Source: a virus
IMG/VR virus record: IMGVR_UViG_3300048011_000266
Span: 1-23,001 of that record
Length of the DNA stretch: 23,001 nt
Direction: 5' to 3' (one strand)
Positions 7,966 to 14,660 of this stretch are shown here, piece by piece. Position numbers and translations under genes: made by a program. The notes beneath the pieces were generated by a model that worked only from the letters and a program-made list of their open reading frames with translations, did not search any database and was not told the origin of the DNA. How positions within the stretch are numbered: the first letter of the stretch is position 1; each line of letters begins with the position of its first letter.

Positions 7966-8789
7966 GCCTGTGTTTCCTGTAATATGTGCCAAGCAGTTCC
8001 GTCTTCCATTTCTGCTTGCGTAAATTGTGAGTACGACAAGTGTGTTAAGAAAGAGTGCATTTCGTCTTCGGTTGGTATTCTAGGATTTTCTAGATTTGCT
8101 AGATTGGTTTCGCAAATCAACTGTGCAGCATTTGGTCCTAGAGTAATTGCAGGCTTGCCTTCCATCAATGCTTCTGTTGCTGCAATACTATTGTATGTGA
8201 TCAAACAATGTACATCATCTTGTAAGGCGTCTTGAATAGTTTTTGTGCTGATACGTTCACTTCTAATAGGCTTCATTCTAATTTCAATAGGACGATCAGT
8301 GAGTGTTTTTAACTGTGTCACTAACTTATCTGTCCACTCTTTGGCAGTACCTTGATTAAACATATTCATAACCTTGTTACTAGGCGGACATACTAGTATT
8401 TTTCTTCCAGAAGTAAATGGTTTATAAATTTCTTTCCACGACTTTTGCAACTGTAATTCAAGTCTATCAACAGGATAAACTTTTGTATTATTCATATTTT
8501 GTAGGGCATTATAAGTGATTCGATGCCATATCTTATGTTTGGAGTTGCCGAAGTAACCAGTGTCAATAGCATAAAATGGTCTACCAGTTGCCCAGCATTT
8601 TTTAATAGCTTTTTGACTTCCGCCGCCGAGTCCTCTAATAATTAAAGTGCTACTTGTATGCTCTTCATTTTCCCAACTTGATTCTAAACCGTTAACGCCT
8701 TTTATAAAACTCCGTAAATAAGGATCGTAATCATGACCTTTTTTTGCAAAATTTGCGCCGCTAGTATCTATCGCTGCTACCTTACCCAT
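7962..8789 (-). CDS. capsule-synthesis-like glycosyltransferase, paralogue 3
   Basis: The 275-residue protein starts at ATG 8789, overlapping the upstream transferase by 8 bases. It opens MGKVAAIDTSGANFAKKG and contains a glycine-rich IIRGLGGGSQKA near residue 50. It then has the shared blocks KILVCPPSN, LTDRPIEIRMKP, TYNSIAATEALMEGKPAITL and MEDGTAWHIL. Here the HP pair of the other two copies reads KP, so a putative active-site or donor-binding His is replaced. The block arrangement still matches GT-B capsule-type transferases. It is the most divergent of the three paralogues; it could have a different donor or be a non-catalytic partner. Confidence 0.7.
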   Translation of the reverse strand: MGKVAAIDTSGANFAKKGHDYDPYLRSFIKGVNGLESSWENEEHTSSTLIIRGLGGGSQKAIKKCWATGRPFYAIDTGYFGNSKHKIWHRITYNALQNMNNTKVYPVDRLELQLQKSWKEIYKPFTSGRKILVCPPSNKVMNMFNQGTAKEWTDKLVTQLKTLTDRPIEIRMKPIRSERISTKTIQDALQDDVHCLITYNSIAATEALMEGKPAITLGPNAAQLICETNLANLENPRIPTEDEMHSFLTHLSYSQFTQAEMEDGTAWHILQETQA

Positions 8790-9456
8790 TCATCATCGCC
8801 TGTAGTTCTTCTTTCCAGCGTAAACTAAACTCGCAGTTTCTATAATTTTCAAACCACGGTCCGCCTTCTGTGTAGTGTATTAATTTAGGAATTTCGATAT
8901 CATCATATACTCCTACTAGATAATTCCATGTGTGATGTAGCTCGCCGATCTCTTCATCTTTAAGCCAACTAAATCTATGAAAGTATGCGCCGTTTAGTTC
9001 CGGATCGTTTACCATATCTTGTGTAAGTCTTGCATTGCTAGGATGAGCACAGTTGAATAACACAACACTTGACCAGTTTTTGCGTGGATAGATTGTTTGC
9101 TTTTGTCCATCCATCTTCATACCTTCTTTAGGTGTGTAATCGTGTTGTACACACATAACAGCCTTTGAATCATCTACTTGATCAAATAATTCTTTAATGT
9201 CTGTAGTAAGGATCATGTCGCAATCCATAAACACTGCCCAGCCTTTGAAGTTAGCAAGTTCTGGTACTAAGAAGCGTGTAAATGTAAACTCAGTACTTGC
9301 AAGTTTGTCTTTTGGCCGTGTATACCAACCTGCGTCACGAAGTTCTTTTTGTATTAGTGGGCGTACAATTGCTTCCGGTTGTTTTGTTAAGATGCTGTGT
9401 TTACACACTTGATATGCAATATCTTCTCTTGGATCATAACCTACAAATACTTTCAT
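8782..9456 (-). CDS. GT8-like glycosyltransferase
   Basis: The 224-residue protein begins MKVFVGYDPREDIAYQVC. It contains STEFTFTRFLVPEL, a DxD motif in AVFMDCDMI near residue 79, WSSVVLFNC and a closing HYTEGGPWFENY near residue 195. The DxD and the H-x-x-x-GG-PW pattern are those of family 8 type GT-A transferases, which add hexoses to lipopolysaccharide cores or similar acceptors with retention of configuration. It has no membrane segment. Its ATG overlaps the stop of the nucleotidylyltransferase-cupin gene by one base (TAATG), and its stop region overlaps the next transferase, so it is the second gene of the chain that follows the late promoter at 10235. Confidence 0.83.
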   Translation of the reverse strand: MKVFVGYDPREDIAYQVCKHSILTKQPEAIVRPLIQKELRDAGWYTRPKDKLASTEFTFTRFLVPELANFKGWAVFMDCDMILTTDIKELFDQVDDSKAVMCVQHDYTPKEGMKMDGQKQTIYPRKNWSSVVLFNCAHPSNARLTQDMVNDPELNGAYFHRFSWLKDEEIGELHHTWNYLVGVYDDIEIPKLIHYTEGGPWFENYRNCEFSLRWKEELQAMMNG

Positions 9457-10229
9457 TAATCTCTTCTTTCAATATCTTCTTCATAACACACACCCCATTG
9501 TATTTCTAGTATGTGTGCATTTATATCACTGGGATTACTTGCTTTATGCCAAACTTCTTTTCCGATTTCATAAGGCCTAGAGGATGACTGGAGGTGTGTA
9601 ACATTTTTCAGTGAGTTATATTCGGTATCCATTTTTACAGTACCTGATAACACTTGCCATTGCTCTGAACGTTCAAAGTGTTTTTGATCACTTAGTGATT
9701 TGCCTGGATAAATTACAAGCTCTTTTACCTTGTAACCTTTGTCTGGTGCGTCATCTAGTACACGCCAGTAGCCCCAGTCACGTTCAGTCTTCTGTGTTTT
9801 CCACTCGTCTAGTATCCAACTACTGCTGTTAGCTTTGTTACTGCCGCCAACTTTCCACGCAAACTCTACATCAGGAGTATTGCCATATGTAGCGTATTCT
9901 GGTGTAGTTTTATTTGTTCTATCGCCGCCATTAGCAAACACAACAGTCCAGCTACTGCCTTTAGTAGCAAGTACTTGACCTATTGCCATGCAAGCACTTC
10001 CGTCATCGTCGTTAAATCCGATAACTTCGTCGACACATGCAAGTTCTTTAATAATTTCTGCACGTTCTGTAAAGGACATGAAAGGCTTACCCTTTTTACG
10101 AGTAAGCCAATCATCTGAATTAACACCGACTACTAAGTGATCACCAAGTTCTTGTGCTGCTTTAAAATATGCTATGTGCCCTGAGTGTAAGGGATCAAAG
10201 CCTCCAGTTACTAATACTACTTTGCTCAT
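9456..10229 (-). CDS. sugar-phosphate nucleotidylyltransferase fused to a phosphomannose-isomerase-type cupin
   Basis: The 257-residue protein has two domains. Residues 1 to about 140 form an HxGH nucleotidylyltransferase: GGFDPLHSGH at 9-18, VVGVNSDDWL, FTERAEII and NGGDR near 100, closest in style to RfaE-type heptose-phosphate adenylyltransferases. Residues about 150-257 form a cupin like the C-terminus of type II phosphomannose isomerases: WGYWRVL at 152-158, YPGKSLSDQKHFERSEQW starting near 174, SGTVKM and the closing EIQWGVCYEEDIERRD. One polypeptide therefore could isomerise and activate a sugar for the downstream transferases; the exact sugar is unknown. The gene starts at ATG 10229, five bases after TATAAATA, with no Shine-Dalgarno sequence in front. 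Confidence 0.85.
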   Translation of the reverse strand: MSKVVLVTGGFDPLHSGHIAYFKAAQELGDHLVVGVNSDDWLTRKKGKPFMSFTERAEIIKELACVDEVIGFNDDDGSACMAIGQVLATKGSSWTVVFANGGDRTNKTTPEYATYGNTPDVEFAWKVGGSNKANSSSWILDEWKTQKTERDWGYWRVLDDAPDKGYKVKELVIYPGKSLSDQKHFERSEQWQVLSGTVKMDTEYNSLKNVTHLQSSSRPYEIGKEVWHKASNPSDINAHILEIQWGVCYEEDIERRD

Positions 10230-10234
10230 ATAGA

Positions 10235-10242
10235 TATTTATA
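10235..10242 (-). promoter_or_regulatory. T4-type late promoter before the glycan gene chain
   Basis: TATAAATA, the exact T4 late promoter -10 word, is on the minus strand in the 37-base gap upstream of the nucleotidylyltransferase-cupin gene. Only five bases separate it from the ATG at 10229. Because T4 late transcripts start about six bases after this word, the predicted first base is the A of the start codon. The rest of the gap is AT-rich with no hairpin. Confidence 0.72.
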
Positions 10243-10266
10243 TGCGTAGTTTAATATAACATATAA

Positions 10267-10968
10267 TTATTGATTGTTTGATAAATCTTTAAAAATGTCT
10301 TGTATAGGTGTAATATCAAATGTGTTATTAAAGAATACTGGCTGATCTACAGTTGACAGTACTGCATCTATTTGCATACTTTTAAAATGATCATAAAATT
10401 TTGTCCCGTCACCTTTTATATTATCCGAAAATCTAACCCAAGCAGCTGGAATATTATATGCATGTGCTGCTATAATTCCGTGTAAACTACTGGATATAAT
10501 ATTTCTACATTTTGATATTTCCTTAGCAACTTCCAATGGATTTGTATTTACAACATTTATGATTTTGTAATTTAGATATTTTTCTTTAACTAGTTTGTAA
10601 TCAACAAAGTGAGGCACGATGCCTACGTCATACTCTTTTTTGCTTTCATCACAAAATAGTGGAAGTAATAGTGCAGGGTCGCCATAAACTTCTGGACAAT
10701 TGCCGCCTGCTGCAATTACTTTATTTCGTGTTAACGGTCCTCTAACAAATTTATAATTTGCATTTGGATTTAACTTTTCTTTAGATTTCATTATTCCAGA
10801 ACCTAGTACAGTGACATTATTACTAGCTCGTCTGGCAATCGAACCTATACAAATTGTATCAGCATGTTCCAGCGATGTAAAATTATATGTTATATTAAAA
10901 TGATCCAACAAGTAAGGAGTTAAAACATCGCCGAAGTTATTATCCTTTGTGTACCACCATATTTTCAT
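10267..10968 (-). CDS. polysaccharide pyruvyltransferase-like protein
   Basis: The 233-residue protein matches the polysaccharide pyruvyltransferase family, which ketalises sugars of exported polysaccharides using phosphoenolpyruvate. Visible blocks are NFGDVLTPYLL at 10-20, VLGSGIM, FVRGPLTRNKV, VYGDPALLLP and ISSSLHGIIAAHAYNIPAAW. The SLHG and GDPALL motifs are the family hallmarks. It is shorter than most bacterial members (roughly 300 or more residues) but keeps both halves. Some family members transfer other groups, so pyruvyl is the likely but not certain donor. Its ATG overlaps the stop of the GT25 gene by one base (TAATG). The next gene starts after a 37-base gap holding a late promoter. 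Confidence 0.87.
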   Translation of the reverse strand: MKIWWYTKDNNFGDVLTPYLLDHFNITYNFTSLEHADTICIGSIARRASNNVTVLGSGIMKSKEKLNPNANYKFVRGPLTRNKVIAAGGNCPEVYGDPALLLPLFCDESKKEYDVGIVPHFVDYKLVKEKYLNYKIINVVNTNPLEVAKEISKCRNIISSSLHGIIAAHAYNIPAAWVRFSDNIKGDGTKFYDHFKSMQIDAVLSTVDQPVFFNNTFDITPIQDIFKDLSNNQ

Positions 10969-11654
10969 TAATTTTCCTTTAGATTACGTGTTAAGCTTTC
11001 TGACCTTATATTATTTCCTATTGCATAAAATGGATGTAGTCTTGCTAAACTCGGAATAGTAGTTCTAGTATCAACTACCCAATCGCCAATTTGCTGATCT
11101 GCTGGCACATGTCCATTTTTCTTAATATGATTAATTAATTTTTTTGCGCCAGATGGCTTTACTATATATGCATATGCACCTTTAAAATAGTTGCCTGTTC
11201 CAATTTTATCAGGATTTTTATTTTGTAAATTTGTATACTTTTCTATAGAAAGTTGCAACGTTGATTCTTCTTCTAATACTTTATTATAAGAATTACTGTA
11301 AGGATCGCATCTATCTAGTTTTAATACATCTTCAAATGTATCCAATATATCAAATGGTAATGATTTCATCATATACCCATCATGTTCCAAAATAACAAAA
11401 GGTGTATTGGTTTCTATGCATTTTACCCATAGATAGTAATGACTAAAGAAACATCCTAATACACCAATCCGTCCTTTTTTCATTTTTCTTTTTGGCAGGA
11501 TGCCTGTTTTTTCATAGTGAAATTTTACATCATTGCCGTCAATCGCATCAAAATAAACTGGAGATAATCCGTGCAATATGGCTTGATCAAAGCAATCTTT
11601 TGCCATATTGCACGAATGTTTATTTTCTTTAAGGCGTATAATATATGCCTTCAT
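10968..11654 (-). CDS. GT25-type glycosyltransferase
   Basis: The 228-residue protein resembles family 25 lipopolysaccharide glycosyltransferases (LgtB/LpsA type). It begins MKAYIIRLKENKHSCNMAKD and has FDAIDGNDV, RIGVLGCFFSHYYLWVKC near residue 62, and FVILEHDGYM near 86, where the usual acidic metal-binding triplet EDD reads EHD. Near the end KGAYAYIVKPSGAKKLI matches the family's later conserved block. The start at 11654 overlaps the upstream gene by ATGA, tying this glycan gene into the uvsX chain. Use of Asn, Lys and Tyr is high compared with the upstream recombination genes, which may indicate later acquisition. The acceptor is unknown. Confidence 0.85.
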   Translation of the reverse strand: MKAYIIRLKENKHSCNMAKDCFDQAILHGLSPVYFDAIDGNDVKFHYEKTGILPKRKMKKGRIGVLGCFFSHYYLWVKCIETNTPFVILEHDGYMMKSLPFDILDTFEDVLKLDRCDPYSNSYNKVLEEESTLQLSIEKYTNLQNKNPDKIGTGNYFKGAYAYIVKPSGAKKLINHIKKNGHVPADQQIGDWVVDTRTTIPSLARLHPFYAIGNNIRSESLTRNLKEN

Positions 11655-12106
11655 AAACTTGCATCTTCCATGCCTGCTACTCTTAGCTTAACAACGTTTG
11701 TAATTTGCCATTGCTTTTGATCAAGTGCTTTAAGAACACCTAACCATTTGTTACGCATTAGAGCAAATTCATTAATAATCTTTTCATAGTCAACAACATC
11801 TGCCTCGCCGTCTACATATTTTTCTACGTCACGACTAGACAGAGCTCGTTGATAATTTTCAAGATATTTTTTGAAGTACGAGCTACGCAACCTACGTAGC
11901 TCGATGTTCAAGTAGTTTAGGATTGCTTCAATCTCTTGAAGCTGATTGAAACGATGTTCAACGATACCGGGCATTTCTGCGGCAGCACGTTCAACATTGC
12001 CTTTGAGCTTTACTTCGACACGAGCACTAATTAGCTCGTCTTCAAAATATTGCACAGCTGAAGGTATCTTAGATATGTCTCTCGATACTTCACTATACCA
12101 TCCCAT
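11651..12106 (-). CDS. conserved helical protein downstream of uvsX (possible recombination mediator)
   Basis: The 151-residue protein is predicted to be almost wholly helical. It includes EAILNYLNIELRRLRSSYF around residues 61-79, NYQRALSSRDVEKYVDGEAD, and a C-terminal WLGVLKALDQKQWQITNV. I recall similar uncharacterised proteins in marine T4-like phages. Its size, helix-rich layout, and the closing pattern (a helix, then W-x-I-x-x-x-x-x-LR) are loosely like T4 UvsY, the mediator that loads UvsX on gp32-coated DNA, and it is two genes from uvsX. That identification is a guess. The start at 12106 overlaps the previous stop by one base. Confidence 0.72.
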   Translation of the reverse strand: MGWYSEVSRDISKIPSAVQYFEDELISARVEVKLKGNVERAAAEMPGIVEHRFNQLQEIEAILNYLNIELRRLRSSYFKKYLENYQRALSSRDVEKYVDGEADVVDYEKIINEFALMRNKWLGVLKALDQKQWQITNVVKLRVAGMEDASL

Positions 12107-12333
12107 TATTCATCCCAATCGTCATCGTCGTCATCGACATTATCTAAATCTAAATAATAACTAATAGCTTCATCTAAATTAGAATCTGTGCCAATAACTT
12201 CTTTAAAAGTTTCATCACTAACACCGTAGTCTGCCAATAGATCAACAAACTTTTCAGCAATTAAATCCATTTGTTTTTTATCTACATATTCTTTAAACAT
12301 CGTCCAGATGTCACTGATGTGTTCTTCATTCAT
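12106..12333 (-). CDS. small acidic conserved protein overlapping uvsX
   Basis: The 75-residue protein is set to start at ATG 12333, eight bases inside the uvsX 3' end, with GAGG about a dozen bases upstream; an upstream frame to 12381 exists but would lie inside uvsX. It reads MNEEHISDIWTMFKEYVDKK, then FVDLLADYGVSDETFKEV and a strongly acidic tail with seven Asp or Glu in a row of nine. I recall this pattern next to uvsX in other marine T4-like phages. An acidic C-terminus is typical of proteins that contact ssDNA-binding or recombination partners, but no function is known to me. Confidence 0.78.
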   Translation of the reverse strand: MNEEHISDIWTMFKEYVDKKQMDLIAEKFVDLLADYGVSDETFKEVIGTDSNLDEAISYYLDLDNVDDDDDDWDE

Positions 12334-13420
12334 TTGCAGTTGCTTCCTCAATTTGATCAACAGTTGCTTCTTCTTCGTCAACTTCGTCGGTATTTACCAC
12401 AGGAGACATTTTTTCATTGTATTCCGACATAATTAAATCAAGTTTACCTTCTTGCATCCACGCCTTGCGATATTCAAGAACTTCTTCGCCTGCTAGATTA
12501 ATATACTTGAGTCGATTGCCTTGCTTTGTCAACAAGCCTTTCTTCTCAAACAATTCAACTAAGCCTGAGTAAGGATTCATACCAGTTTCATAAGGAATTT
12601 TAACCTGCACACCTTCAAACGGTTTTGCATAGCGAGTCTTCATTACTTTACAACCAGCACGGATACCCATAACTTCTGAGATCTTGTTGCCGTCTTCATC
12701 TTCTTTGAGTTTCAACTTCTTCATTGCAACAACAATACTTGATGCATAGATGAAGCCTGAGCCGCCACTGATCTTGTCATCTGGGTCAAACATATCTTGC
12801 GATGCGTATGTGTGGTTAGTACATACTAGTCCGACATTCAATGAACCAATCATGTTAACTGTGTTACGAACAAGTGAAGTCAATGCCTTAGGCTTACGAC
12901 CCATATCACCTTTCATATCACCCTTGTTAAACTGATCAACATCAGTAGGTGTTAGCAACATACCCAATGAGTCAATTACAAACAATACTTTAGGACGGTC
13001 TTCTTCATCCATTGCTTTAAAGTCTGTAATAAATGTTGAGATAGTTTTTGCTACATCGTCAATCATTGACATGTTTAGTTTAAGAAGTTTTTCTTCACTA
13101 GTGTCAACATCTAGAGCCTGTAGCCAGCTCTCATCAAGTGCGTTCTCTGAGTCAATTAGTACTACAAAGATGCCTTGATCCTGTGCATGTTTTACAATGT
13201 TACCTGAACAGAAATAACTCTTACCTGCTCCTGATTCACCTGCAAACACAGTAACCTTACCTAGCGGAACACCCTTGTGAAAGTCTCCACTAATAAGATA
13301 GTTTAGCGCATATGATCCTGTTGAAATCCAATCAGTAGGATCGTTAAAACCAGCACTCATGCCTGAGATACTTTTAGTCAAGTCCTTACGGAACTTACTA
13401 ACATCGAATGATTTAGCCAT
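12326..13420 (-). CDS. uvsX: UvsX RecA-like recombinase
   Basis: The 364-residue product is the T4-type RecA homologue (T4 UvsX is 391 residues), which forms filaments on ssDNA coated with gp32 and drives strand invasion for recombination-dependent replication. Walker A GESGAGKS is at 61-68, the catalytic-Glu segment VLIDSENALDESW follows, and Walker B LFVIDS is at 146-151. The polymerisation region lies in the first 35 residues, and the protein ends in an acidic tail (TDEVDEEEATVDQIEEATANE, shown in part). AGGAG precedes the ATG at 13420 by seven to eight bases. It is the first gene after the terminator at 13453-13490 and heads an overlapping chain. Confidence 0.96.
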   Translation of the reverse strand: MAKSFDVSKFRKDLTKSISGMSAGFNDPTDWISTGSYALNYLISGDFHKGVPLGKVTVFAGESGAGKSYFCSGNIVKHAQDQGIFVVLIDSENALDESWLQALDVDTSEEKLLKLNMSMIDDVAKTISTFITDFKAMDEEDRPKVLFVIDSLGMLLTPTDVDQFNKGDMKGDMGRKPKALTSLVRNTVNMIGSLNVGLVCTNHTYASQDMFDPDDKISGGSGFIYASSIVVAMKKLKLKEDEDGNKISEVMGIRAGCKVMKTRYAKPFEGVQVKIPYETGMNPYSGLVELFEKKGLLTKQGNRLKYINLAGEEVLEYRKAWMQEGKLDLIMSEYNEKMSPVVNTDEVDEEEATVDQIEEATANE

Positions 13421-13452
13421 GTTTTCTCCTAAAAAGCTGTAAAGTAGAGCAA

Positions 13453-13490
13453 CTAAAAAGGGTTGCTTTTTAAAGATGCAACCCTTTTAG
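13453..13490 (-). terminator. hairpin terminator between gp32 and uvsX
   Basis: An 11-base-pair stem (AAAAGGGTTGC at one arm, GCAACCCTTTT at the other) encloses an 11-base loop and is followed by a short T run on the minus strand. It lies just after the gp32 stop. It would limit read-through from the strongly expressed gp32 gene into uvsX. The arms are rich in A and T on both outer sides, so it could act in either direction. Confidence 0.78.
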
Positions 13491-13500
13491 CTTTCTTTTA

Positions 13501-14484
13501 TTAACCTTGCTGACGCGAGCGGATCATTGCAAGAATATCACTTGCGCCGCCGCCTGCAGCTTCTGCAGGTGCTGCTTCTACAGGTGCTGCTTCTACAGGT
13601 GCTGCTTCTACAGGTGCTGCTTCTGGTGCCGGTGCGCTTTGGCTTACAGCAGTTGCTTGTGGCGATGCTGCTTTTTGCGGATCACCTGTACGTGCTTGCA
13701 TGCCCGCAGGACGGAAGTAGTTACTCCAACGTTCTGCATCATATGCTTCGCCATCTACTGATGCTTCAAACATTTCTTGCATCACTTTAACAGCAGTTGC
13801 ATCTGGCTTTTTAGGAAGGAATTCACTTAGGTCAAACAACCCATGTGTATTCACTGCGGCCATTTCTGCATCACCTAGCGGACGCTCACGACGTGCCCAA
13901 TTACTTGTACCGTAGTCTGCATAACCACCTTTTGATGTTTTGTTAAGACGGAAGTCTACACCAGCAGTATAATCTGTTGGCAATTCTTCCATGTCCGGAT
14001 CCATAAGAGCTGCTTTAATGATCTGGAAAATTTGCGGACCAATAATAAAGCGTCGAATTGGATTCTCTGGTGCTTCATCTGTAGTCAACGGATTGTCTGT
14101 AACAAACCCTTGGAATACATACGAACGCTTTTTCCAATACTTACGACCCATATCTTCTAGTGAAGGATCTTTAAACCAACCACGTACCTCTTGTAGAATG
14201 TTACAGCTTTCGCCGTACATTTCCATACATGGTACTTGTACCTGTACTGGACGCGAGTCTGTTTCACCTTTAACACCTGCGAACGGAAGTTTGATCATCA
14301 AACGTTCTGCCCAAAAGAAAGTGTTGTCTGCGTTACCGTCAGGAAGGAAACGGAAAGTTGCGCTTTCGCCTTCTTTAATATTCCAAAATGGGTAAATTGG
14401 GTTAGGACCTGTTGGGCCTGTGTTGCCGCCTGCGCGGGCTTCTTGTTCTTTGAGCTTTGCTCGGATTTCTGCTAATGATGCCAT
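13501..14484 (-). CDS. 32: gp32-type single-stranded DNA-binding protein
   Basis: The 327-residue protein matches gp32 of T4-like phages (T4: 301 residues), which coats ssDNA cooperatively and organises replication and recombination. The N-terminal MASLAEIRAKLKEQEARAGG is the basic self-assembly region, followed by the OB-fold core with ESATFRFLPDG at 40-50 and GWFKDPSLEDMGRKYWKKRSY at about 102. In place of the T4 zinc ligands there are only two cysteines, C86 and C94, and the position of the third Cys is Leu97. The tail carries PVEAA repeats and ends GGGASDILAMIRSRQQG, unlike the acidic T4 tail. AGGAG lies 10-14 bases before the ATG, and a bacterial-type promoter is upstream. Confidence 0.9.
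   Translation of the reverse strand: MASLAEIRAKLKEQEARAGGNTGPTGPNPIYPFWNIKEGESATFRFLPDGNADNTFFWAERLMIKLPFAGVKGETDSRPVQVQVPCMEMYGESCNILQEVRGWFKDPSLEDMGRKYWKKRSYVFQGFVTDNPLTTDEAPENPIRRFIIGPQIFQIIKAALMDPDMEELPTDYTAGVDFRLNKTSKGGYADYGTSNWARRERPLGDAEMAAVNTHGLFDLSEFLPKKPDATAVKVMQEMFEASVDGEAYDAERWSNYFRPAGMQARTGDPQKAASPQATAVSQSAPAPEAAPVEAAPVEAAPVEAAPAEAAGGGASDILAMIRSRQQG
13556..13630 (-). repeat. 15-base tandem repeat in gp32
   Basis: Three exact copies of a 15-base unit (plus-strand GCTGCTTCTACAGGT) at 13571-13615 are flanked by a degenerate copy on each side. On the coding strand the array encodes repeated A-P-V-E-A, a flexible linker before the C-terminal tail of the ssDNA-binding protein. The period is a multiple of three, so copy number can change without a frameshift. 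Confidence 0.9.
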
Positions 14485-14550
14485 AGTGCCTTTTCTCCTA
14501 AATGTTATGCCTATGTGTAGAACAACCTATGTTGCTCTGTGCCTTTATAT

Positions 14551-14596
14551 GTTATAGCACAGTATTAATAATAACACCGTCTACAACGTTCGTCAA
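14551..14596 (-). promoter_or_regulatory. sigma70-type promoter for gp32
   Basis: TTGACG at 14591-14596 and TATTAT at 14568-14573 are separated by exactly 17 bases on the minus strand, a strong host-type (early) promoter. A second candidate -10, TATAAC at 14551-14556 preceded by TG in extended form, lies just downstream. Either would leave a leader of 60 to 80 bases before the gp32 ATG at 14484, enough for autoregulation by gp32 binding, as known for T4. Confidence 0.68.
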
Positions 14597-14632
14597 GTCT
14601 TTTTTAAAGAAAAAGAAATAAAACTTATGAGT

Positions 14633-14660
14633 GTTAGCAGATTAACGTAAACCTGCTAAC
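14633..14660 (-). terminator. possible terminator at the end of the 627-residue gene
   Basis: Perfect 8-base arms GTTAGCAG and CTGCTAAC flank a 12-base loop that contains the stop codon. A T-rich stretch follows on the minus strand after about nine bases. The stem is short and the T run displaced, so this is a weak candidate. It could instead be an mRNA-end stabiliser. Confidence 0.4.

Noticed and set aside
12395-12402. TAAATA word inside uvsX as a late promoter
   Set aside because: It reads GGTAAATA within a coding region, is not near a start codon, and lacks the full NATAAATA core.
13556-13630. Short regular repeats that could suggest a CRISPR-like array
   Set aside because: The copies are directly adjacent with no spacers, and encode an in-frame APVEA linker in gp32.
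13507-13790. Plus-strand frames over the gp32 tail encoding Leu- or Cys-rich repeats
   Set aside because: They are mirror readings of the 15-base repeat within gp32; no ribosome binding site or family resemblance.
13991-14395. Plus-strand 134-residue frame
   Set aside because: It is antisense to the conserved gp32 core; no recognisable motif and no ribosome binding site.
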